DNA of 64,000 bases, taken from positions 34,362 through 98,361 of the forward strand of contig DASPJR010000116.1 of the NCBI GenBank assembly GCA_035628505.1. Reading direction: 5' to 3'. The notes beneath the pieces were generated by a model that saw nothing but the letters and a program-made list of their open reading frames with translations, ran no database searches and was not told where the DNA came from. This stretch comes from DASPJR01 sp035628505 (GTDB lineage Bacteria; Planctomycetota; SZUA-567; H5-PLA8). Numbering within the stretch: the stretch's first letter is position 1; the number at the start of each line of letters is the position of its first letter. Positions 41,054 to 49,119 of the stretch are shown here, one piece after another. Position numbers and translations under genes: made by a program.

Positions 41054-42730
41054 ATGTTGAGAACAATCACACTTTACACGGCATTGGTGCTGCTGACTGC
41101 GGCATTGCAGGCTGAAGAGAGCTTGAATCCGTTGATTCGCGCGAAGATCGAAAAGGCGTCGAAGGCGCTTGAGGCCGCGCAGGCCAAGGCCGCAGCCGAG
41201 ACGGATGAGAAGAAAAAGAGGCAGATCACCAGCTACGTCTTTTCGCTGCAGGACGAATTGAAGTCGCTGCAGGCCCGCCTGGAACTGGCCGACAAGAGCG
41301 ACGCCGCCTTTCGGGATGAAATCCCGCCGCTGCAGAAGACGGCTGAAGAAGCGGACGCGATGCTGACGATTGAGACGGATGTCAATCTGAAGAAGCAGCT
41401 CACGGACAAGGCCGCCGCTGCGCGCAGGCGAATCGAGGAGATCTACACGGAATTGAATTTCCGCGTGCAGGATCGCCTGGAAAAGAAATTCGGCCGCGTG
41501 CTGCTTAAGGAATCTTTTGAGAACGTCGTCCAGGCCGTCAGCCGCGAGAGCAACACGCGCATCGTCGTCGATCAGACGGTTAGCCCCCACCGGCCGCCTG
41601 TTTCGCTGAAAGCCACCGACATGTCCCTCGGGGAGGTTCTCTCGGCCGCAGCCGACAGCGCGAACGCGGCGTATGATATCGAGCGCGGCGAAATCGTGTT
41701 GCTCAGCCAGGACGAACTCTGGAAACGGCAGACGCGCAAAAAGCTGCAGCGCAAAGTCACCTTCGAATTTGTCGACACGCCGGTCGACGAGGCCATCGCG
41801 TTCCTGCGCAGCCTGAGCGACGTCACCATGATCCTGGATCCGCGTGCGCTCGCGAATGGAGCTCCGGCCATCAATCTGCGCGTCACTGACATGAGCCTCG
41901 AGCTGGCATTGCAATGGATTCTGCGCCTGGTCGAACTGGATTTCGCACTGCATAACGAGGCGCTGTTCATCGCGGCAAAGGGCAACCTCCCCGGCGCCGG
42001 CCACAATCTGAAGGACCTTGTTTCCGCGGAACTGGCGCAGGCCATTCCGGACGCTGTGTGGAAGGCCGAGATGATGAAACCGCTTTCACGCAATGTCTCG
42101 TTCGAATTTGTGGACACGCCCCTGGCCGAAGCGCTGGCGTTCCTGAATTCGCTGACCAAGCTCAACATCATTCTAGATCCCAAAGTCGCCGCCGAAGGAA
42201 CGGACAAGGCGGCGATCTCCCTCCGCGTTCAGGACATGAAGATGTACCAGGCACTTTACTGGATTTGCACGCTGGCCGGGCTGGAGATGCAGCTGCGTTC
42301 ACAAGCTATCTTCATCACCCACGCGGAAAACGCCCGGCCTGCGCAGAAGCAACCCGATCCGCCGCAGCCGGCCGTGCAGAAAACGAGCGCTGGGAAGATC
42401 AAGCTGCGCCTGCCTAACGGCGCAGAGCTCGAAACAGATGGTGAATCGCTGAAGGAAGTCACGGCGATCGAGCAGGCGCTGCTGGAGCAGCTTAATGATT
42501 CAACCGGTGATGGCGTGCTGTTCTACACGTTTCCGGGTGCGCGGCCGGATCTCTCGCTGGAGTCCGTCAAAGCTGCGATTGCTTTGGTCGCGCCCAAAGC
42601 CGCGGTGAGCTACGACGAAAAGCTCAAGCTGCTGATGATCAAGCAGGATGACGCGAGAACGCTGCGCCAGGTCGCCGCACTGATGCGTGAACTGAAAGTC
42701 GCGCAGCGCTACCGCTCGTCAAAGGAGTGA
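41054..42730 (+). CDS. Secreted protein with three STN-like repeats
   Basis: 558 residues from the ATG at 41054 (GGGGAACAG upstream), with a signal peptide (ITLYTALVLLTAALQA). Residues about 25-145 are a charged coiled-coil region. Three units of about 75 residues follow, each with the pattern EFVDTP-x-EA-x-AFL-x-S-LS, a central ILDP strand and LRVTDM-S-LE-ALQWIL, the secretin/TonB short N-terminal (STN) fold. The later two are the most similar to each other. STN domains normally sit in secretins or TonB-dependent receptors; here neither the barrel nor the secretin is attached. It may bind the ECF/anti-sigma pair upstream or another envelope partner. The start codon choice is firm. Confidence 0.78.
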   Translation: MLRTITLYTALVLLTAALQAEESLNPLIRAKIEKASKALEAAQAKAAAETDEKKKRQITSYVFSLQDELKSLQARLELADKSDAAFRDEIPPLQKTAEEADAMLTIETDVNLKKQLTDKAAAARRRIEEIYTELNFRVQDRLEKKFGRVLLKESFENVVQAVSRESNTRIVVDQTVSPHRPPVSLKATDMSLGEVLSAAADSANAAYDIERGEIVLLSQDELWKRQTRKKLQRKVTFEFVDTPVDEAIAFLRSLSDVTMILDPRALANGAPAINLRVTDMSLELALQWILRLVELDFALHNEALFIAAKGNLPGAGHNLKDLVSAELAQAIPDAVWKAEMMKPLSRNVSFEFVDTPLAEALAFLNSLTKLNIILDPKVAAEGTDKAAISLRVQDMKMYQALYWICTLAGLEMQLRSQAIFITHAENARPAQKQPDPPQPAVQKTSAGKIKLRLPNGAELETDGESLKEVTAIEQALLEQLNDSTGDGVLFYTFPGARPDLSLESVKAAIALVAPKAAVSYDEKLKLLMIKQDDARTLRQVAALMRELKVAQRYRSSKE

Positions 42731-42735
42731 GTTCA

Positions 42736-42818
42736 GGGTCTAGGGTTCAGGGTCTAGGGTCTAAATACCTATAGTCTATACCCTATACCCTGGACCCTGG
42801 ACCCTATACCCTGACCCC
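42736..42818. repeat. Paired G-tract and C-tract arrays between convergent genes
   Basis: On the plus strand four GGG runs with 4-nt loops (42736-42759: GGGTCTAGGGTTCAGGGTCT then AGGG) meet the G-quadruplex pattern. At 42781-42818 six CCC runs with loops of 3-4 nt give the same potential on the minus strand. The pair lies between the STN-repeat gene (ending 42730) and the giant gene (ending 42825), which converge on it. Confidence 0.7.
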
Positions 42819-42824
42819 TGCCGT

Positions 42825-45800
42825 TCACTTACTCTTGCGGTTCGCCAGATACTCAACCAGATCCAGAAATTCTCCGGCAGACATCGTTGCGGCCAGGCCT
42901 TCGGGCATCGATGATGACTTCACCGCGTTGCGCTTCTTGATCTCCGTCTTCTTGATTTTGGACTCGGCGATCTTCAGATCCGCATTCCCGGCCACACGCA
43001 GCGTCACCGACTCCGCATCTTCAGCCATAACGATGCCGGTCAGGGCGCGGCCATCGGTGGTGATAATGTTCGTGGTCACCCATTTCTCGTCCACCTTGGC
43101 GTTGGGATCGACGATGGACTCGATCAGTTCGTTTCGCTTGAGCCGGTTGCTGACTTCAGTGAGATCCGGTCCGAACTCGGTGCCCTCGCCGTGAACTTTG
43201 TGGCAGGCAACGCAGATGCGCCGGAAGACCTGCTTGCCCTGATCCACGTTGCCTTTCAGCTTCGTCAGATCGTTTATGGCCTTGTTGCGATCCGCCGGCG
43301 ATGAATCGCCGTTGAGCAACACCTTCAGCGGCTTCACCGCGCCGCCGCTGGGACCCTGCAGCGCCATGTAATCGGCGACGAACTTGGAGCCCGCTTCGTT
43401 ACCAGGCGCGACGGGCTGTTTTTTGTCGTAAAGCGGCTGCCACTGCTGGCGCAGCGCGCCGATCGTGCATTCGAGCGTGTACTCCAGCCAGTAATCCATC
43501 GGCTTCTTCGCTACTTCAAGCGCCAGCTGCGCGGCCTCGAGCGTCGGAACGAAGCTAAGCGCGCGCACCGCCTCCAGGCGCACGCGGGCAAATTCGTCGG
43601 ACACCAGCGGCTTGAGCAGTTCCATTGCATTGGGGATGCGATCCCACTCATCGGCGAGCACATGCGTCGCGGCAGCGCGCGCCTCGCCCGTTTTTGCCGA
43701 TAGGACCTTCTTGAGCAGCGCGACGTCCACGGCGTGATGGCCCTGCTGTACCCACAGAGCTTCGGTCAGCAGCCGGTCGTACTCCTTGTGGCTTGTGTCG
43801 AGCTTCGCCACCCAGTCGTTCACAGCGGCGAGAACCTCTGCCGTCGGGCGGTCGCGCAATTCGCGGCGCGCAGCGTAGCGCGTGCGGGTTTCGTACTCTT
43901 TGAGCTGCTCGAGGAGTTCCGGGACGCTCTTGCCGAACTGCGTGACGGGCTTAAGCAGCGGGCGGCCCTTGGCAACCATGCGGTAGATGCGGCCGTGGAT
44001 GTGGTCGCGGTTGGGATCGCGCTGCGAATACTGCATGTGTCCGATCAGCGCGTTTGCCCAGTCGCCGAAGTACAGCGCGCCGTCGGGGCCCAACTGCGGA
44101 TCGGTCGGGCGGAAGTTGCGGTTGGCGCTGAAAAGCAGATCGTCGGGCACTTCCTTGTCTTTGCCGCTGTCATCCTTGCCCATCTTCTTCATGCGCTTGC
44201 CGGTAAAGCCGGAGCCGTCATCGACAATCTGGAAACGCGGCATGCCGTTCATGTTGATCACGCAGGCGTAGATGAACTGGCCCTGCACGTCCTCGGGGAA
44301 GTGGCGGCTGTAGAGGAACTCGCTGCCAATCGCCGGGCGCATGCCTTCGTTGTTGAAGACGGCGTTCATGCCGCGCCGTCCGCTGAACTTGGCGCCAGAG
44401 AGCGGGGAATCCCAGTGTTGCTGAGCGCCGGTGCCGTCGCCGCAGATGCCCTGGCCCCACCAATTGAAAACATAGCACCACGGGTTGCCGTAGCCGGGAG
44501 TCGTGAAATGGCGGACTTTCCACGTTCGTGGGTCGAGCACCCAGGCGCCCGAGGAACCATGATTGCGCTGCGGACCCCATGGCGTTTCGAGAGTGGTGGA
44601 CATAGCCACGCCTTCAAGCATGTGCAGCAGCCCGCCCGGAGACCATTCGAACGCGCCGGCGGTGTGATGCGTGTCGTCGCTGGCCCAGCCGTCGGTTAGC
44701 TGCACGACCAGATCGGCCTTGTCGTCGCCGTCGGTATCTTTCAGGAAGAGCATGCGCGGCTGGTCGATCACCAGCACGCCGCCGTTCCAGAATTCAAATC
44801 CTGTGGGGCAGACCAGCTTGTCATAGAAGACTTTGCATTTGCGGGCGCGGCCTTTTTCATCCAGGTCTTCGAGAATCAGGAGCTTGTCGCTCGGTTTTGC
44901 GTCACCCGGTTTCCATTGCGGATAGCTGGGCATCGTGGACACCCACAGACGGCCCTTGTTGTCGAAGTTGAGCTGCACGACATTGGCGATCTCGGGGAAT
45001 TCCTTTTCGGATGCGACGGCCTGCACTTCAAAGCCCTCCGGCACTTTCATGCCGGCGATTTCCTCTTCCTGCGAGAGGTACTTCACTTCCTTGGCTTCAC
45101 GCTTGTCGACGCCAAACTTCGTCGGGGGCACGTGGAGTTCGCCAGTTTTGCTGTCGTCGGGCTTGTCGGCCACCTGTTTGTCCTGCGCGATGTCCCACAC
45201 ATATCGGTCGCGCACGGCTGCCATGTTGCGGATCTTTTTGTATTCGAGCGGGAACGTTTCCTTGTCCCACGTCCGGCGGCCGCCGTAAACGTACCAGCCA
45301 TTGAGCATGCGGTAATCCTGCAGATGCACCCAGGATTTGTCATTCACCGCCGCGCGCAATTTTACGAACTTCGGTGAATCGAGCTGCGCCGGGTTGGTCG
45401 TGCCGAACAGTGCGCGGTCGAGCAGCGTTGCCACGGCTTTATCGCCGGCTTCGTTCACGTGCGCGCCGTTGATCGTGTACTGCATGCCGGGCTGCTCGGC
45501 GAAATAGGCTTCCGTCTGCGTGAACAGATCGACAAAGGCCAAGCCGCGCTTCTTTGCGACTTCCGCGCAGGCTTCCGCATAGAGCTTCAAATTCGCGTTC
45601 TCTTTTTTGCCATCCGGCAGAAATTTATCCCCGGTCGCTTCGAAGGCGATCGGCGAAACGATGACATAGCGCGGCGGGGCGCCATCGCGTGGGTATTTTT
45701 TCGCGTAGTCATTCAGCAGGTTGTCGTAGGCAGTCTTGAACTTTTCGATGCCCTCCGGCCCGGCAAAGCTCTCGTTGTAGCCGAAAAAACAGAAGATCGT

Positions 45801-47144
45801 GTCGGGCCCGAATACCTGGAACGGATCGTCGATTTTCGTGTAATCATTCGAGCGCTGCTGGATCGAAACTTCGTCCGCCGGGCGGGCGAAGTTTCGAACC
45901 AGCAGTTCCTGCTGCGGAAAACGCGAATGGAGCAGCGTTTCGAAATGGCCGAACAGGTTCATGCGTTCGGCCAGGGAACTGCCGACGAGCGCAATGCGCT
46001 CGCCTTTAATGAATTCCAGCGGAATGGCGCTCGGCGGAAGCTTGGCGCGTGCCGTGGCAAGCGCCGGCGCCGCTCCGGCACCGGCGGGAGTAGCATCCGC
46101 GCCCGGCTTGGCTTCGCCGGCGGGTTTGGCATCGATGGCGTGGTCAGCCGGCTTGACGCCCTTCTTGTAGCTTTTGAAGCCGTACATCGTGGGCTTGAAT
46201 TCGCCGACATACTGGACATCAGCCTTGGAGGGAACTTCCATTCCCAGGCCCCAGAACACCGCATTGACTACCAGGCGGCGCAACCCTTCGCTCTGCAGAT
46301 CAGTCGCCGAGCCCATCGTTGTCGTGAAGATCTTGTTCGTCTTGCCGGCCTCATTCTTGTACTCGCGCGTCCAGGCCACCGGCATCATCGGATCATTGAC
46401 GCCCTGTTCGGCTTTGTCGGTAGCGCGCTTCTTCTTGTAATCAGCCGGAGGGTCTTCAGGCTTCATGCCTTTGAGCACCTGTCCGCGCACCAGAATCTTT
46501 GCATCGGCCGGCGGATAGGCTTCGTAAACGTCCGTGTCACCAAAAATATCGGCGACGCCGCGCAGAATCGGATCGTCCTTCGCGGCCGGCTCGATGATGC
46601 CTTTGGTCGCCTCCTTCTTGTGAATGCCCCAGTGGCTGACCCACTGCTCGCCGAGAACCTTCTTTCCGAACTGATTGTAAGCTTTGTATTCGCCCTGAAT
46701 CCCGGTGAAGGCATGCGTGCTGGTGCGCAGCGCGATGATGGGCTTGCCGGCCAGATACGCATCCACGAAATGCTTCATGTCCGCATCAGGCCAGTTGCGG
46801 AAGCGCAGCAGCATGATGATGGCATCGGCCGAGGCAATCGCGGACGAATTCGAGAGGCTCTTCTGGTTATCCGGATTGATCGTGCCGTCGGCATCGACAG
46901 AAAACAGTACAGTGCATTTGAAGCCGTGGCGCTGCGAGAGAATCTTTGCCAGCATCGGCAGCGCTTCTTCCGAACGGTATTCTTCGTCTCCGGCCAGGAA
47001 GACAAGGTGTTTGCCTTTGCCGGGTCCATCCTTGCCTTCAAAAACGATGTGGTCGTTGGCTGCGAATGCTGGAGCGGCAAACGACAGCAGCGCGAGCGCC
47101 AGAAAAGGCAGCGCAGAGCCGGCGCGATTTATGTGACTTATCAT
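42825..47144 (-). CDS. Giant secreted ThuA / SGNH hydrolase / DUF7133 propeller / HEAT / PVC-type cytochrome protein
   Basis: 1,439 residues with a signal peptide (ALPFLALALLSFAAPAFA). Domain order: ThuA-like glutamine amidotransferase fold at about 40-310 (LVFLAGDEEYRSEEALPML opening), a linker rich in Ala/Lys/Pro, an SGNH hydrolase at about 385-610 (IALVGSSLAERMN, the GYNES block, NGAHVNEAGD), a beta-propeller with a DUF7133/membrane-bound dehydrogenase pattern (VPEGFEVQAVAS, WGQGICGDGTGAQQHWD) at about 705-1050, HEAT repeats at about 1080-1250, and the PVC-type haem domain with CVACH at 1311-1315 and probable Met ligand at 1413. Such fusions are a hallmark of planctomycetes and are linked with sugar and polymer breakdown; oxidation of a sugar feeding a cytochrome is inferred. 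Confidence 0.92.
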   Translation of the reverse strand: MISHINRAGSALPFLALALLSFAAPAFAANDHIVFEGKDGPGKGKHLVFLAGDEEYRSEEALPMLAKILSQRHGFKCTVLFSVDADGTINPDNQKSLSNSSAIASADAIIMLLRFRNWPDADMKHFVDAYLAGKPIIALRTSTHAFTGIQGEYKAYNQFGKKVLGEQWVSHWGIHKKEATKGIIEPAAKDDPILRGVADIFGDTDVYEAYPPADAKILVRGQVLKGMKPEDPPADYKKKRATDKAEQGVNDPMMPVAWTREYKNEAGKTNKIFTTTMGSATDLQSEGLRRLVVNAVFWGLGMEVPSKADVQYVGEFKPTMYGFKSYKKGVKPADHAIDAKPAGEAKPGADATPAGAGAAPALATARAKLPPSAIPLEFIKGERIALVGSSLAERMNLFGHFETLLHSRFPQQELLVRNFARPADEVSIQQRSNDYTKIDDPFQVFGPDTIFCFFGYNESFAGPEGIEKFKTAYDNLLNDYAKKYPRDGAPPRYVIVSPIAFEATGDKFLPDGKKENANLKLYAEACAEVAKKRGLAFVDLFTQTEAYFAEQPGMQYTINGAHVNEAGDKAVATLLDRALFGTTNPAQLDSPKFVKLRAAVNDKSWVHLQDYRMLNGWYVYGGRRTWDKETFPLEYKKIRNMAAVRDRYVWDIAQDKQVADKPDDSKTGELHVPPTKFGVDKREAKEVKYLSQEEEIAGMKVPEGFEVQAVASEKEFPEIANVVQLNFDNKGRLWVSTMPSYPQWKPGDAKPSDKLLILEDLDEKGRARKCKVFYDKLVCPTGFEFWNGGVLVIDQPRMLFLKDTDGDDKADLVVQLTDGWASDDTHHTAGAFEWSPGGLLHMLEGVAMSTTLETPWGPQRNHGSSGAWVLDPRTWKVRHFTTPGYGNPWCYVFNWWGQGICGDGTGAQQHWDSPLSGAKFSGRRGMNAVFNNEGMRPAIGSEFLYSRHFPEDVQGQFIYACVINMNGMPRFQIVDDGSGFTGKRMKKMGKDDSGKDKEVPDDLLFSANRNFRPTDPQLGPDGALYFGDWANALIGHMQYSQRDPNRDHIHGRIYRMVAKGRPLLKPVTQFGKSVPELLEQLKEYETRTRYAARRELRDRPTAEVLAAVNDWVAKLDTSHKEYDRLLTEALWVQQGHHAVDVALLKKVLSAKTGEARAAATHVLADEWDRIPNAMELLKPLVSDEFARVRLEAVRALSFVPTLEAAQLALEVAKKPMDYWLEYTLECTIGALRQQWQPLYDKKQPVAPGNEAGSKFVADYMALQGPSGGAVKPLKVLLNGDSSPADRNKAINDLTKLKGNVDQGKQVFRRICVACHKVHGEGTEFGPDLTEVSNRLKRNELIESIVDPNAKVDEKWVTTNIITTDGRALTGIVMAEDAESVTLRVAGNADLKIAESKIKKTEIKKRNAVKSSSMPEGLAATMSAGEFLDLVEYLANRKSK

Positions 47145-47542
47145 GAGCGTACCTCGTAAATGAGAGCGACAGGAAAACCAGTAACTTGTCTACTTGTGGT
47201 GATACACTGAAACGGCAGAGTCCGCAGCTGAAAGTTGATATATTTTGTGATTATTTGTGATTTCCTGTGGTGCACTGAGATGAAGCGTTTCGCCAGTTTT
47301 CACGCAAATCCAAGCAGCCCCAACAGTGCACACGCGCAGTGAGCTACTGTACGTCTCACGACTGCGCTCGAAACCTAAAATTGAATGGAGTTTTATAGGA
47401 AGCACGTATTGCACACGTGCCTAAAGTTTTTTGAACTTTCTTGCAAGTTCTTCCTTGCGAGCTCAGCAACAGGTGTTACAAGCCGCAAACGATATTTATA
47501 TTTTTAACCCCTAGAAACATCTTAGAAATGGAGTCCCGCTAC
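47145..47542. other. 398-nt gap, AT-rich, no gene recognised
   Basis: The gap upstream of two divergent large genes is AT-rich relative to its neighbours. It contains a TTACAA-like and TATATT-like hexamer pair near 47475-47505 that could form a weak promoter for the frameshifted surface gene, but the spacer (15 nt) is short. A 75-codon open frame at 47190-47414 has no ribosome site or homology. Confidence 0.5.
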
Positions 47543-48841
47543 ATGAGCGCACTCATCTGCCGCCGCATCCTGCCGGTACTTTTCGCCTCAGTTCTGCTCG
47601 CTTCCTCGAGTTGGGGGCTGGATCAGGTGTCGCTGAACACACCTTCACTTTTCCAAGGCGCGGCCATCGCTTCAGTGCTGGATGGGGCAGGAAACCGTTA
47701 CACGACGGGAACCTTCACGGGCACCGTCGATTTTAACCCGTACGTTGGCGAAGACAGCCGATCAACACCCGCGGACTCGACGTGTACGTATGTTACTCGG
47801 TACAACGCTGACGGTACTTATGCGTGGACACAAACGTTCGGGGGAACCGTCAGCACTGCAAGCGCTTCAATTACAGTGTGCGGATCGACTGTTTACGTCT
47901 GCGGCAATACTAGCATTGCGAATCCGGTGTTTGGATGCAGCGGAAGCTTTACCTTTATTGGATCTTCGGACGCTTTTGTTTTTGCAATAGATTCGGCATC
48001 CGGAACTCCAATCTCGACCTTTGGAACCAATGGCTGGGTGCGTTTCGGCGGAAACAACATCGATCAGGCCAGCGACGTTGTGAGTGACGGTTCGACGGTT
48101 TTCGTTTGCGGCGGCTTCTGGAGCAGCAATGCAGGAATTGGCGGTTCGGGAGGCTTTGCTTCTGCCGGCTCTGACGACGCTTTCATTCTTGCCGTCGACG
48201 CGATCTCTGGAGTACCGGTTCCGAGCTTTGCATCGAACGGGGTGTACCACCTTGGAACTGGCTGGAACGACAAGCTGAAAGGCCTCCTGCTTAACGGCTC
48301 GGTGCTCTATTGCGCAGGCCAGTACAACAGTGACGCAGCAATCCTCGCACTAGATTCAAGTTCGGGAAATCTGGTGCCTCAATTCGGCAATGCAGGAATG
48401 CAGATCTTTGGAGGGACGTCGGTCGGGGATGTCGGAAGTCGCCTCGCCCTTTCTGGAATTACGTTGTTTATGGCAGGCACATTCACGGGCACTAACGCAG
48501 GATTCGGAGGCAGCGGGAGCGTTGGCACCATAGGCAATCAAGATGCGATGGTTCTTGCAGTCGACGCAGACACCGGTTTACCGAAAAGTTCGTTTGGAAA
48601 CGGCGGTGTCGTTCATATCGGTGGAACGGCACACGACGCAGCAGTGGATGTCAGGTGCAATGGGACTAAAGTTTGTCTGCTGCTGACAACATCGAGTACG
48701 AACCTGGGACTTTCGTCGGCGGGATCGATTTCGACTGTTGGATCAAGCGACCTGGTGATTACAGTTCTAGATTCACAAAGTGGAATTCCGGTACCGGTTT
48801 GGCGGCGACGGGTTCGTTCAATTCGGCGGTTCTCTCTCTGA
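47543..48841 (+). CDS. N-terminal part of a frameshifted secreted repeat protein
   Basis: 432 residues from the ATG at 47543, which has GGAG 9 nt upstream (an ATG at 47528 is in frame but lacks one). It has a signal peptide (LPVLFASVLLASSSWG). The body is a chain of about 85-residue propeller-like repeats with DAFILAVDA, FG-x-GG and GNRYTTG-type signatures. The frame breaks down at about 48800: the last real residues are DSQSGIPVP, after which the translation becomes basic nonsense and stops. The next frame continues the same repeat as FGGDGFVQFGG. Confidence 0.75.
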   Translation: MSALICRRILPVLFASVLLASSSWGLDQVSLNTPSLFQGAAIASVLDGAGNRYTTGTFTGTVDFNPYVGEDSRSTPADSTCTYVTRYNADGTYAWTQTFGGTVSTASASITVCGSTVYVCGNTSIANPVFGCSGSFTFIGSSDAFVFAIDSASGTPISTFGTNGWVRFGGNNIDQASDVVSDGSTVFVCGGFWSSNAGIGGSGGFASAGSDDAFILAVDAISGVPVPSFASNGVYHLGTGWNDKLKGLLLNGSVLYCAGQYNSDAAILALDSSSGNLVPQFGNAGMQIFGGTSVGDVGSRLALSGITLFMAGTFTGTNAGFGGSGSVGTIGNQDAMVLAVDADTGLPKSSFGNGGVVHIGGTAHDAAVDVRCNGTKVCLLLTTSSTNLGLSSAGSISTVGSSDLVITVLDSQSGIPVPVWRRRVRSIRRFSL

Positions 48842-49119
48842 ATCCTTCGGAAACTTGATTTCAATTGGCGACCGATTGTATCTGACGGGAGCCAGTCAGA
48901 GTTCCAATGCGGGAGTAGATGGGCCAGGCTATGTGAATTCGACAGGCTATGGCGGCTTTGTGATCGGCTTTGATGCCAATACGGGCCGCTCTCTGCCGAG
49001 AATAACGAGTCCGACCAGCTTAGCTGTTGCGCTTGGAACTCCGGTTGATCACACCGTAACAGCGACCAACGCTCCTTATACTTTGTCAGCTTCCTACGTT
49101 CCCTCCGGTTTGCAATTCG

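Noticed and set aside
45459..47159. 566-codon open frame on the plus strand
   Set aside because: Antisense to the ThuA/SGNH part of the giant gene, no ribosome site or domain.
47190..47414. 75-codon open frame in the gap
   Set aside because: No ribosome site, no hydrophobic or domain pattern, low complexity of evidence.
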